This document shows positions 25,257 to 35,730 of a DNA stretch of 64,000 bases, piece by piece. How positions within the stretch are numbered: position 1 is the first letter of the stretch; every line of letters begins with the position of its first letter. A program made the position numbers and the translations under genes. The stretch is from Corticium candelabrum (Eukaryota; Porifera; Homoscleromorpha; Homosclerophorida; Plakinidae). Location: assembly GCF_963422355.1 (NCBI RefSeq), contig NC_085101.1, forward strand, positions 2,041,201 to 2,105,200, read 5' to 3'. The notes below the pieces were generated by a model. The model ran no database searches, was not told where the DNA came from, and saw only the letters and a program-made list of their open reading frames with translations.

Positions 25257-26340
25257 CTAAGTCAAAAATCCGATATTTACTAAATGACAGTAGTAATAAA
25301 GAAATTACCGTGTTATCTCTAACATAAATGCGTCCTACTTATTCTTTCAAAGGGCATGATAGATGAGTCTTTCTTAGAGACGTGTCTCTTATATAATTTT
25401 AATGTTGTCTAATAACTAAACTGTGTTTAAATTAATATTACAATTCAGCTATCATTTATTTGTATCCAATGCGTTACGCTTGACTGCTGGTAAGTTACAT
25501 CACGAGTCGTGTGCTTTTCCTTTAGACAGAGATTTCCATTCTTTTCCTTAGATCAGACAAAGGTGCAGATTTGAGGAGGTTGTCCACAACGGCTGCGTAA
25601 AGCTGCCTATACAGAATATTTCAGATGTATGTGAGCTCGCTTGGTTCAGTCTGCTGGAATTGCTTCGCTCTTGCTTTATCTGTCAACTTGGAAGGTTCTG
25701 ATCGCCAAGCTGTATAAGACCGTTGAATGCGCGACTTTTATAAGATTGTGTTGGAAAAGAGTGCTTTGAGCATCACGACAAAGAAAACAAACGTGGCCTA
25801 CAGCAGATAACGAGGAAACAAATTAGTTACAGTCCAACGCCAAGTTATTGAAACTGGAACAAGTAAGCGTTCTTGTCACGCTGCTGATGGAGATGTAAAT
25901 TGTGGTTGGTTGGCCATGTTAAATGGTGGTGTCTCTATACTTCTCAGGAAATGGCAGAATACCAGCACGCGTTAACCAATGGCTCAAAGTCAGGGTGTTA
26001 CGGTCATATTGTCATAGGAAAGAATTGTTTGTTAGGCCAGCCAGTCTTGTAGGTTCTGGAACAGCAGGCAGCGCAGTGGCGTAGGTATGGCATTCTGGTT
26101 GGGGGCCAAACCTCAGTGCGCGGCAAGTGTAGCCCCGTGAACCCACAACGTCTTCCGGCAAGTGTAGTTTTTGCACTATTGCCTATTGGAGCTCATTGTT
26201 TTCTCTACTTGTAGCTCGTTTTTCTGCTCAATGACCTATTTTATATATAATGATCATAGGACTCCTGATTGTGGGAAGGGCATGGCCCCGTGACCCCCGC
26301 AGTACGTTCTTGCGTCTATGCGGCGGTGTTTCTTGTAAGT
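25257..26340. other. Upstream region of the GVIN-like gene, no clear gene
   Basis: Should contain the first exon and promoter of the GTPase gene, but neither is recognisable. A GCAGTGGCGTAGGTATGG word at about 26,070 resembles the end of a small DNA transposon (a similar AGTGGCGTAGCTGGGG word is at 62,082). Confidence 0.35.
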
Positions 26341-26342
26341 TT

Positions 26343-26616
26343 CAATGTCCTCAGTGGCCACAATGATTTTGTCAAAGTAGACCACTGCTAATTCTAAGCT
26401 CTGACAAACAGTGTCCATCAGTCATGGGAGGTCTTGATCAGCGTTAATCAGAACAAAATGATGCCTGGAAAACTGGGAGATTCCAAAGTGTGTGATAATG
26501 ACAGTTCTGCGAAAGCCTTCACCAGCCGCACGTATACTTTAGTAGCCTGAAAGAAGGCTGAACCTGGAGAAAGCATTGATAGTATCGTTGATGATGAAGG
26601 AGAAAGTAAGCGGAGC
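26343..26616 (-). pseudogene. Ty3/gypsy-like reverse transcriptase fragment
   Basis: The minus strand reads FSRFSLLSGY (motif A; the catalytic Asp is Ser here), HFGISQF, HHFVLINADQDLP (motif B region), then AVVYFDKIIVATEDIETYKKH (motif C; YFDD is changed to YFDK). Two of the three catalytic Asp residues are lost and stops interrupt the frame. It lies outside and opposite to the LTR element that follows, so it comes from a different insertion. Confidence 0.65.
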
Positions 26617-26988
26617 ACACTTTACAGTAAAACAGTAGCGAAATTGATGCGTCACTATTCTTCGCATTGACGTCAACCTCTCCAATCTCTTGGCATCATG
26701 TGCAACAGCGATGACCAGAAACTGCTTTGGTCTGTCACGATGGCCACGGATAGCATTCTGCCGAACCTTGCGTTAAAGGTTAACTTTCAACAAATCAGCC
26801 ATTTCTCAGATGAAAGCTGCCACTTCATGACAACCCTTTCCAATCGGTTATTGCAGACTTTTGCCGTGGCGGAGAAATAAGAACTAAAATTGTGAGTCTG
26901 GTTGCGTTTAGTACTCGTATGAATCGTCAGAGAAAGTCTGATTTGGTTACCAACGAACACGGATAACTGCTACTTTTCAAGTTGACGT

Positions 26989-27112
26989 TGCCAATTGGAT
27001 TAGTCTAGCATAAAGAACAGTCGGTTGTTTACAAAATATATCAATTAGTCGGTAGTGTCCTCGAGTCAATAGCAGCTACGTTTCACTGTGTCCGCGTCGT
27101 GACGGTACTTAG
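26989..27112 (+). repeat. LTR-like direct repeat, 5' copy
   Basis: Matches 29,610-29,740 with scattered substitutions and small gaps: GTCTAGCATA, TCGGTT, then the shared CACTGTGTCCGCGTCG / CACTGTGTGTCCGCGTCG near the right end. Exact LTR ends are not resolved. Confidence 0.6.
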
Positions 27113-27345
27113 GTGAAAGTAGTGGAATCGCATATTGATTGGGTGGATCCAGTAGACCGAGGGCGTGTGGAGCAGGAGTGAGTACAGTTTATCGAGCCAA
27201 GTGATGACTTCGAAACTGAGTGCTGAGACGCGCGCTGCAGTTGGCAGCGCATTGGATCGTGGCTGGTGAGTTGATCAAGTCAGTGACTGTACGTTATGAC
27301 CGAGTGCGCCTAGTAGTGCAACCGGCTGGAGCAGTGGCACCTCCT

Positions 27346-28110
27346 TCATATGGTACGAGATTTATAGCAATGCTGGAGTTCTCCGACGACGATGTCAAAG
27401 TCTGCATAGAATGTTTTGGCTTTTTTGTGTACATGAACAGAGGCGTAATGCAGACTCTTTAGTCAAACCCTACACACGTGCCTGAAAAGTAGATATTTTG
27501 CAGTTTATCGTAGGCTTACAGCAGACGAGAAGAATTCATACGACAACTTTTTGAACGCTCTCAAGACAACTCTGCATCCTGCCACTGGCGAGAAACAACG
27601 TTTAGCAAAACGCTAGTTAACAGAACTTTTACTGTGTGAAGGAGAAGCTTTAGAAGTCTTCGCTCGAAACCTTACAAATTTGCCAAACCGATCTATATTC
27701 TAGGTTTACAGCTTAAAAGCTACGCGAGCAAAACCTAATCCATCTTATCGTGGAATATCTGCAGCCTCTTTAGTAATGAATTGGAAATCCACCCGGATGC
27801 GGCGAGGCAAGGCATGATAACACGTGCTTGTGAAATGGTGCCGCTTCAGTCTTGCAGAGGCATCGACTCGAGAAGCGGGCTACTCGTGTGACTAGCGTTT
27901 CTGGGTCTGATGCAAACTCCATTTTTGTGACTCTATAGAAGACCTTTCAGGCAGATTAGCCAGGAAGGAGAATGAGGCGGTAATTACTAGTGATTTTCCA
28001 GGCGTGAGAAAGATAGCTTCTCCGCGTGTTGATAAAGAGTAAAGCCCTTTGTTGTTTTGACTGTAACAATTATGGTAGTCTACGAAAACACGATCCTGGC
28101 AAATGCTTAG
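27346..28110 (+). pseudogene. gag-like region with CCHC zinc knuckle
   Basis: Plus-strand translation gives LEFSDDDVKVCIECFGFFV, then LTADEKNSYDNFLNALKTTL and GEALEVFARNLTNL, the typical Ty3/gypsy gag capsid pattern with Y-x-x-F/L-x-x-AL and E-x-x-x-x-FA. At 28,048-28,107 CFDCNNYG followed by H-x4-C forms a zinc knuckle. Several stops are present. Confidence 0.6.
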
Positions 28111-28319
28111 GCGCGGGTTAAATTAGGATGCAACAAGATGGGTCGTTCAGTGATAAAGTGCCCTACAATAACACGTTTTCGAAATGACAGCATGATGTGT
28201 CGTCTGGACGGGAAGATCCGACCAGGAAGTGGTCTTGGTAGGAAGGAAGAGAGCTAGAGCAGGGGTGCGTGGTGTGTCTACGGAACTAATTCGTCCAGTA
28301 GTCGAGAAAGGCTATCTGG

Positions 28320-28500
28320 AAAATGAGTCTGCTTTATTTGCTATCGATACGTGGTCTGTGGTGTCATTGATTCCCAGAGAGTTGCCATATTGCAGTGTAT
28401 GTTTTCAAAGATGGTTCTAGTCCAATAACATTAGACGAATGTTGTTTAGACTATGCAGGAGTTTGTAAACTCCCAGTGATGTTAGGTGGCTGGAGGAAGC
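28320..28500 (+). pseudogene. Retropepsin-like fragment
   Basis: ALFAIDTWSVVSLIPREL fits the active-site strand of retroviral-type aspartic proteases with DTG changed to DTW. It is followed by YAGVCKLPVMLGGW, similar to the flap-to-core strand. The changed active site means it is non-functional. Confidence 0.5.
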
Positions 28501-28573
28501 AGCAGCAGTTTTGTACTGGATGTTCCGGCTGGGCTAAGGCAAGATAGTAGGGAGCTATGAAAATCAGTTGATA

Positions 28574-28920
28574 AAAATATTTGTTGGCGGTCTGTCATAA
28601 ATCACAACAGAATCCGACGTTCGTCAGTACTTCTCACAGTATGGAAAGGTTTTGGAGATTGCGTTAATGATTGATCCCTCGCCCAAGCGCGTGAGAGGGT
28701 TTAGATTTGCAGGGTACCTGGAATATCGGGGCTATACTGAAGGTTTTCCCTGAATAAAGAAAACATCTACCTCTCTATCCATCTATCTATCTGTCTATCT
28801 ATTCGGAACTTTCGACTCGGAAGATTTGCAGAAAAGGTCTGTAAATGGCAGCTTCATTCTATAAAAGGCAAATGGTCGAGCCAAAGAAGGCAGTTGTGAG
28901 ACCTGGCAGAGATAATCCGG
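28574..28920 (+). pseudogene. Broken hnRNP-type RNA recognition motif (RRM)
   Basis: The frame starting at 28,574 reads KIFVGGLS (RNP2), one stop, then ESDVRQYFSQYGKVLEIALM and KRVRGFRFA (RNP1). After about 85 bp that include an AATAAA and a CTAT microsatellite, the domain resumes with FDSEDLQKRSV and ends MVEPKKAVVRPG, the last strand of A/B-type hnRNP, DAZAP1 or Musashi-like RRMs. So one RRM is present with an in-frame stop and an internal insertion. It sits between protease-like and integrase-tail sequence of an LTR element. The domain assignment is firm; how it got there is inference. Confidence 0.7.
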
Positions 28921-28929
28921 CTGGAACAA

Positions 28930-29240
28930 GTATAAATTCTGTTAAGTCAGACAAGATTTGTAGAGCAAGGGAAGTATTGGAGGTTCAAATCAACGTCTTT
29001 CAAAAGCGGCAGAGGAATAACTATGAAAGGAGGAAAGAAAAGGTTTTGTGGCAGGAGATTATGTATGACTGCACAACCCAGCGTTGAAGCGACAGATGGT
29101 ATCCAAATTACGCTGTCCATATGAAGGCCTTATGTTGTCGTGAGAGCAGGTTACTCACAACAACTATGTGATTCGGAAGTAGGGAAAAGTGCCACTAAGA
29201 GAGTCAATCGGGATCGTATGAAAGTGTGCTATCAAAAGTC
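28930..29240 (+). pseudogene. Integrase C-terminal tail of the LTR element
   Basis: FQKRQRNNYERRKEKVLW followed by a GD-like segment and, in a neighbouring frame, KRVNRDRMKVCYQ. This is the usual end of gypsy integrases, where the central helix reads RQK-x-NYDRR and the chromatin-proximal end V-x-RDRMKPC. Stops interrupt it. The integrase catalytic core is absent upstream. Confidence 0.5.
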
Positions 29241-29609
29241 AAGGATTTTAGAAAAATCAGAACAACTGAGGAAGGACAATGTACAAAATACTGGAGATGA
29301 GCAATTCGAAAGATATAATATAATGAGAATGTCTTAGTTGAAGATGTATGGGAGATGGGCAAAGGAACACCAACAGAGGACGAGGCAGCATAGGATGACG
29401 TAGCAGCAGCAGAGCCCATTGCAGACCTGAGGTACACTCACTAGTGTACTTACGGGACTGTGACTGTACGTAAAGATGAGGATTGACTTAAGAATGATAT
29501 TGAGGTGTGTTGCAGGTTGTTCAACTTTTCGGGTTGTATAATGGAGTAGTGTTTGCAGTTGCGTGTATGGCCATAATTAAGAAGGAAGAAATTAGTGATG
29601 TTGTTGTGT

Positions 29610-29740
29610 TGCTAATTAGATTTGTCTAGCATATAGAGCACTCGGTTATTTGCATAATATATAGCAGTTAGTTAGAAGCGTACTTGATTCCGGAGCATTT
29701 ACGTGCCACTGTGTGTCCGCGTCGCGGCGTTCCAGTTAGG
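29610..29740 (+). repeat. LTR-like direct repeat, 3' copy
   Basis: Partner of 26,989-27,112; reads GCTAATTAGATTTGTCTAGC and ends with GTGTGTCCGCGTCGCGGCG. Divergence between the copies is substantial, so the insertion is old. Confidence 0.6.
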
Positions 29741-29944
29741 ATTATAAGACATATGGTCGCATGTTGTGATCGAATCAGTAACAGTGTCGTTACAACCATG
29801 GAGCTTAAAAAGAGAACCTTAATAGATAAGGTCATAGACCATGTCTTGCTGCATTTTGGGTGCGATAGCAGCACTTGGTACTAGCCTCGGAAGACAGGCT
29901 CTTCCGCGCAGTCGCTGAGCAAAACACACGTGAATCACGCCAGT

Positions 29945-30063
29945 AGGAGGAGCTTTTGCCGTTATTGCTCCAGCGCCAGAGCAGCCTGGTCGCTTTAGAG
30001 AACGTCATATTGACGTGGGACCCCGGATCCGGTTGGATATCATGAATAAGACTAATTCGATTT
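29945..30063 (+). repeat. Arm 1 of a 110-bp inverted pair
   Basis: Reverse-complement match to 30,973-31,088; shared words include ATTGCTCCAGCGC, CTGGTCGCTTT and CGTGGGACCCCGGAT. Both arms have a similar translation (SLVALENVILTWDPG here). Confidence 0.7.
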
Positions 30064-30972
30064 CCTAATGAGTTTGTTAATGTAATTAATTGCGTTTGAT
30101 ACATAAAGCGTAGACAAGCCCTCTGCGGAGAGCGCTTGAACACGAAAGCCAGTGAAGCTGTTGACGGACAAAGTGCTGGTGAATAATCAGCACAAGAATG
30201 GCTTACATGGGAATGGCCAGGGTAAATCTACACTCTCCAGCAAAGTTTCTTTTTACAGAACTCATCTGCATGTTTGAAAACGACGTAGCAGTGTTCACAC
30301 CACTCTTGCGCGTCTCGAGTACACTCTAACATCTAGTCTGTGGGGAAATGGTGTGAGGAATGCCGGCCCTGTTTCACTCAACGCCTCATCAAAGCAGAAT
30401 ACAACTTTTTGACCTTTCCAGAAGGGACCGGAGTGCACTTCGTGATCAGATTCCGTGTATTGCTAACACAGTCTATCTGAAATGAATGTGTGAAGGTACT
30501 TTCGACCTTGTAAGCATCTCGTTTTACGATATCGGTTTGGATCTCCTCACGGTGAACTGGAAACACCTAGGCGTGAGAAAACAGCAGTGCAGTGGACCTG
30601 ACATGTTCAGGAAGTGTAGAGTTGACTTGTAGTTGCATGTGTTGTGTGCTACGTACGATTTCATGCATGATCTCATACATGTTTCAATGCATGGATTCTG
30701 AATGCTACATACGCTAACCGCGTACAATACATGAGTTCATTTCTCAAACAACCGCTCTACAGATTGATAGTCATCTAGATTCGGCGGTGTACTGTTGGCA
30801 AAACTGAATGCTGAAAGAAGTCGTGACACCGCAGAATAATACATGGCTGAGCTGTATATACACATACTAGAAGCGAACAATGATGGCAACTACGTTCCTG
30901 TAACTTCGTGCAAAAATGGCAAGTGCGTGAAGCGATGCCGCGTCGTTACTCAACTCTCATACTTACAAGCTT
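30064..30972. other. Spacer between inverted arms, no gene seen
   Basis: About 900 bp without recognisable coding, RNA or tandem-repeat signal. Confidence 0.4.
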
Positions 30973-31226
30973 AGCTAATCGAATTAGCCTATCCAAGCAA
31001 TGATACCGAATCCGGGGTCCCACGCCACTATGACGTTCTCGAAAGCGACCAGACTCTTCTCGCGCTGGAGCAATTCCGGCAAAAGAATGTATTTCCAAGC
31101 GAGGACAGAGAGTAACCCTTCGTGATACATACGGGGAATCGTCTGGATATCTCGTGGCCAATTGTCTGCTTCTGTTGCAGGCTGAACCATAAGCTTCCTG
31201 CAGGAAGATACTAAGCGTTCTATCAT
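30973..31226 (-). repeat. Arm 2 of the inverted pair, with open frame
   Basis: The segment 30,973-31,088 is the inverted partner of arm 1. A minus-strand open frame (30,984-31,226, 80 residues) ends ELLQREKSLVAFENVIVAWD and is similar at protein level to arm 1. The similar reading in both arms suggests an ancient coding repeat, but the family is unknown. Confidence 0.5.
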
Positions 31227-31807
31227 TATTTCAGCAGTTTAGTATTGAGTGCGAGGTCCCTTTGAAAGCTGCTACTCTATGCAGGAACTTGATGAGAACC
31301 GTCATGAGGGTCTCTAGTGATGTCATGTTCCAGCCGTGCTTGGTATATTAGACAAAGGTAAGTCTCGTAACAACCGGGAACTCTGATAGCGATATGTCGT
31401 ACTGGTCAGTAAAAGTTGAGATTGCGTTAGGCTTGGTAAGAAGCAGGAGTGCGTAGGTGGAGGAGAATGGAATGTTGCAGTATTCACCAGCGGTTTCCCT
31501 TTCATATGGATTAACTAGCAGATATTTGCAGCACAAGAAATCAGCTCTAAGGAGAGCCTCAGTTACATCGGCAAATGTGAAAGTTTACTAATGTGTTTGA
31601 AGAAAAAACGAGACAGAGTTCGCAATTCTGTACGTCCCTGTTGATCTAGCTTTGGTTACCGGCAGCAGAAGTCCAAGTTGAGTTATATTCAGGTTTAATC
31701 TCCTAGCTGAATTCGAAAGAACGCTAACCTTTTCCCTACTGTTCATGCCAAACTTCCGATTGGAGACACATTCGCATACTAAGAAAAAATCCAGTTGCCA
31801 TTAATAA

Positions 31808-31809
<2 letters not shown>
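31227..31809. other. No supported gene
   Basis: No coding or repeat signal recognised. Confidence 0.4.

Positions 31810-31852
<43 letters not shown>
31810..31852. repeat. (TA)n microsatellite
   Basis: About 43 bp of TA, directly followed by the endonuclease-domain fragment. Confidence 0.95.
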
Positions 31853-31854
<2 letters not shown>

Positions 31855-31855
<1 letters not shown>

Positions 31856-32438
31856 CTTCTTTGCGTTTGCGTTTGGGAATTCCGGTTTTTCCAGCACCCC
31901 CCACTCAGTCCGTTGTGTGTGCGGTCATAAATTGGACATTTTTGGTGACCATGCTCTTGGCTGTGGTCCTCTTCGGATTAAGCGACATGATGGCTTATGT
32001 GACGTCATCTTCCACTGGTTGCTAATAGACATCTCCAATGTACGTCGAGAACAACGCTGTTCCTCTCATTCTATGACAAGACCAGGTGACGTTTTCCATC
32101 CCGACTTTTCCCTAGGCAAGGCTGGTTATTTCGACATTTCCGTAAGGAAATCGTTCACTCCCTCTCACCTTATTAATGCTGCCATAAAAGCTGGTGCTGC
32201 TGCTGAGGCTGGGGAAGTGGACCAAGATGAGCGCCATCTTGCTAACGTTTCAAGTTATGGCTGTTTGTTCTACCCTCTTGTGGTGGAATCATACGGAGTG
32301 TGGGCTGCACATAGTCTGGAGGTGTTGAGATCAATTGTAAAGAAGTCTCTTCTATCATCTGGCTTGTCTCGGGCCAAGCTTTCAGGCAATTTCACGAACA
32401 GTTATCTGTTCGTTAAAGGCAGTATAACTCAAGACTGA
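31855..32438 (+). pseudogene. Zinc-knuckle plus restriction-like endonuclease C-terminal fragment, copy 2
   Basis: Same domain layout as 12,628-13,473 but a clearly different subfamily. SLRLRLGIPVFP, then after a frameshift CGHKLDIFGDHALGC (CCHC-type knuckle), MTRPGDVFHPDF and GYFDISVRKSF (D and D-x-K-like positions), AAAEAGEVDQDERH, and FYPLVVESYGVW. It ends with a stop at 32,438. The N-terminal polymerase part is absent, as expected for a 5'-truncated retroelement or an isolated fragment. Confidence 0.6.
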
Positions 32439-32545
32439 TTAGTGACTATCTACCTAATTATTATAACTTAGACTCTTTGTGCTTCCGTCCTTAGGGCGGA
32501 TATGTGTTATCTGTGATATCTGTATTATATACAAATATATGGTTT

Positions 32546-32548
<3 letters not shown>

Positions 32549-32587
<39 letters not shown>

Positions 32588-32606
32588 GTGTGTATATACA
32601 TATATA
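32549..32606. repeat. (TA)n then TATG/TGTATA microsatellite
   Basis: Flanks the left end of the foldback element. A mirror arrangement of TATG/TACA repeats flanks its right end. Confidence 0.9.
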
Positions 32607-34120
32607 CAAGCTCCAATGCCCGGCTTCGCCCGGGGGGGGGAGACAACACCCGGGTAATAGTTCAATCACACAAATTATTGATTTGCAGACACTGTTTGCT
32701 GTTAATGACAGACAGACAGTACAGACAGACACACAAACAGACAGACACACAAACAGACAGACAGGTCACCTTTATAGGTAGAGATTACAGCAGAAAGTAT
32801 CTAAAAATGCGTTTGATGGTTGGAGAGGCAGAGGGGGTGTAGCCAGGTCACGTACAGTTTGTATAGAGAGATCTTTGTAGATTTCCAAACTCTGCTCTAG
32901 CTAGAGTGTTGGTTATCATCCCTGTGCAAAAAAGTTCCAATCACAGCACAAACCAATTACACTAACTTATGCCTTTGTCAGCGAAACCTGAGTCAGTCCG
33001 TCTGTTCGGAGGCATTGTACAAACACAAAAACATGTAGCGTATACACTTGCAATTGAATAGCACTCCCGGATATTGCGCAGCCAGTAGACTGTAATGTTT
33101 TGTCAGTAACCGTTTACTGTCACTAACTAGCCGTGGTGTAGCCGAATTTGGCTCGCGCACGAAGAATTCACTAATGTCGAAAGTGAGACTGTGGTCGCCT
33201 TCCTGACTTCTCCCACGACAACGCCATTTCCCGTGGATCGCGCGAGCAGGAGCTCGCGCGCGTATATCTCCGGAACGGCGAATCGTATCTCCGTCGAATT
33301 TAGACTGCCCGTTCCCGACGTCAGACGGTACGCGCTGAGCGTGTCGTTTATTGCGGGCGACGCTGGGAAACGAAAGATATTTTCCTGATATCCGGGTCTT
33401 GAAAATACGCCCACAGTCGTTTGCCACTCTACGACCGTTGAAGAGCTGCCGTGTTTGATGCACCTCTTGCCCGAAACGCCAGCAACGTCTTCGAAGAGAC
33501 GACGTTCAGCGGGACTGTCGAAATGACGAGAGTCGGTACGAGTCGTGACTTCGTTATATACGGAGCTGCCGTGTTTAATGCACCTGTTCTCCGAAACGCC
33601 AGTAACGTCTTCGATGAAACGCCGTTCAGCGAGACTGTCGAAATGACGAGAGTCGGTACGAGTCGTGACTTCGTAAGATACGGGGAACGGATTATCCGGG
33701 TGAGTACTGCATGTGACTTCCAGTTCTCCTCTGATGGATTCGTCTAACTGCACGTGAATTCATTTAGGACAGCGCAATATCCGTGAGTGCTATACGATTC
33801 GTCTAACTGCACGCGACTTTATTTCATTCAACGGGACAGCGCAATATCCGGGAGTGCTATACGATTGCAAGTGTCTACGCGACATTTTAATTCACTGCAA
33901 TCATTAATGGCCAACATCACCTATGATACCATCAAAAGCATTTTTAAATACTTTCTGCTATAATTTCTACCTATAAAGGCGACCTGTCTCTCCTCCACTT
34001 TTGTGTTGTATTGGCTCTATATCTATGACAAACGTGTGTGTCAACTGCGGCGCTATGAAGTGGGAAGGAGAAGCACCTGGCATGTGTTGTCCCCCGGGCG
34101 AAGCCGGGCATTGGAGCTTG
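32607..34120. mobile_element. Foldback element with 200-bp inverted ends
   Basis: The left arm (32,607-32,819) and right arm (33,928-34,120) are inverted copies. Both outer ends read CAAGCTCCAATGCCCGGC going inward and contain a small GC hairpin. Both inner ends carry GGTCACCTTTATAGGTAGA-like and GCAGAAAGTAT words. A second inverted pair lies further in (33,044-33,079 with 33,839-33,874, CGGATATTGCGC). A CAGA array (32,706-32,765) sits in the left arm only. No transposase is recognised, so it would be non-autonomous. Confidence 0.7.
33443..33682. repeat. Two tandem 120-bp units inside the foldback element
   Basis: Units start at 33,443 and 33,563 with GAGCTGCCGTGTTT and end in CGAGTCGTGACTTCG. 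Because 120 is a multiple of three, frames stay open on both strands (minus 33,127-33,753, plus 33,451-33,747), repeating a 40-residue block. I cannot tell whether either is translated. A shorter tandem pair (TCGTCTAACTGCACG) follows at about 33,738-33,870. Confidence 0.8.
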
Positions 34121-34322
<202 letters not shown>

Positions 34323-34440
34323 ATCTATACACTGAGGAGCTAACGCCTATGCCCTAGCTCATAGTAGGTGACGCCTTGTTGCAATGTCATTGAAACCATA
34401 TAAGAATATTTAGAGCAGACTGTATGTCGATGGCAATACC

Positions 34441-35085
34441 TTGGTAGCTTTCTGTTGAAGGAACTTGACGCAAAGCTAACGCGACCGAAACATCCTCTAT
34501 GTCCACCACTTTGTTGCCTCCTGCAAAGCACAGATTGACACATACTTGAGCAAAGACAGCGCATGCAGTCGCGTACACAGTTACATGTACAAGTAAATAC
34601 GTCATTCTTAACAATGACGGCATACATATGCACGGATCTAACGTAGCCGATTGGCAAATGGCAGCTTTGGAAAGGGTCCACACAATGACTGCTTGTATTT
34701 CACAAAACGTGCATTATGTGAAAGTATATCTTTATATCTATATTACGCCAGTTACCTCCACTAGCGTCCAATATTATCAGCAGATTTCAATTTTGAAATG
34801 TTCCAATTAACATTCATAGATATATAGTATTACAATTGACTAATAAGTGAGATCAATGTTAAGTGAAGGGTACCATGGTCAACTTATCGATATCAATTAC
34901 GTACTATGCCTGCTAGCAATTTTCACAATTTTATTCCGTCCTCTTAGTGTTAGAGTAGTCACCGCTGTTTCACCTTCGGTCGAAGCCGGATCTCTTTTTC
35001 CGGCTTCTATGTTCTTACCATTGATCATTGTGATAGTTGTAAGTACTCCCCTTCGCTCTAAATCGGAAAGCGATTGGGTGTCGTT
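34441..35085 (-). CDS. Candidate minus-strand exons of an unknown gene
   Basis: Two short open segments are bounded by plausible splice signals on the minus strand: one at about 35,003-35,079 (CCACAG acceptor, CAATG/GTAAGA donor) and one at about 34,441-34,524 (TGCTTTGCAG acceptor, CCAAG/GTATTG donor). A hydrophobic N-terminus-like segment (MTYLLVHVTVYATACAVFA) starts at 34,604. No domain is recognised and the exon order is not proven. Confidence 0.3.
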
Positions 35086-35241
35086 TCCTTTCGCTGTGGC
35101 GTCAAGGTAGAAACCAGAAGACTATTCTGGTGCCAAGAAGATGTGAATTTTTATCCATAAAATGGCAGGCAGGCACAGTATATTAGCTAGAAAGACCAGA
35201 TATTAAAAGAGAAAACTTATATCAGCTTAGGAGCATGACAT

Positions 35242-35289
<48 letters not shown>

Positions 35290-35307
35290 CCCTCTCCCTC
35301 TCCCTCT

Positions 35308-35362
<55 letters not shown>
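35242..35362. repeat. (CT)n microsatellite
   Basis: About 120 bp of CT with a CCCT-rich centre. Strongly strand-asymmetric (pyrimidine on plus). Confidence 0.95.
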
Positions 35363-35367
<5 letters not shown>

Positions 35368-35730
35368 GAGATCGAATTAGTGGGTTTTCTAGTGGACTGT
35401 CCGACTTTTGATAGTGTCCGGTAACGGGGTACGTATACTCCGGCTCTTGACTAGGACACTTGAAGACAAAACACGTAATCTATAACAGAAGTTTATTTTG
35501 AAAGTCTTTTCTAGCCCTAACGTAAGACTCTGCGTCGGCGTATAGTCAGTTTCGACTCGATAACCTGTGAGATGAAACTGAATCATGGGTCCCCTACAGA
35601 GGGGTCGACCTTAAATTATTGCATCAAATTCAAGACATAAACGACTAGCTCAAGCCTGTCAAACAGTATCGTACAAATATTATTTCTAATTTATTCTAAT
35701 ACATTTGTATTACTTTGTTCACATGGCGAC

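Larger units (their letters stand above)
26989..29740 (+). mobile_element. Small degenerate LTR retrotransposon with internal RRM
   Basis: Bounded by two related direct repeats (26,989-27,112 and 29,610-29,740). Between them on the plus strand lie gag, a CCHC zinc knuckle, a protease-like segment, an RNA-recognition-motif segment and an integrase C-terminal tail, in that order. RT, RNase H and the integrase core are missing. Every part contains stops or shifts, so the copy is dead. Confidence 0.6.

Noticed and set aside
28574..28920. RRM as part of a LINE ORF1
   Set aside because: The flanking pieces are gag/protease and integrase tail of an LTR element, and the MVEPKKAV ending is of cellular hnRNP type.
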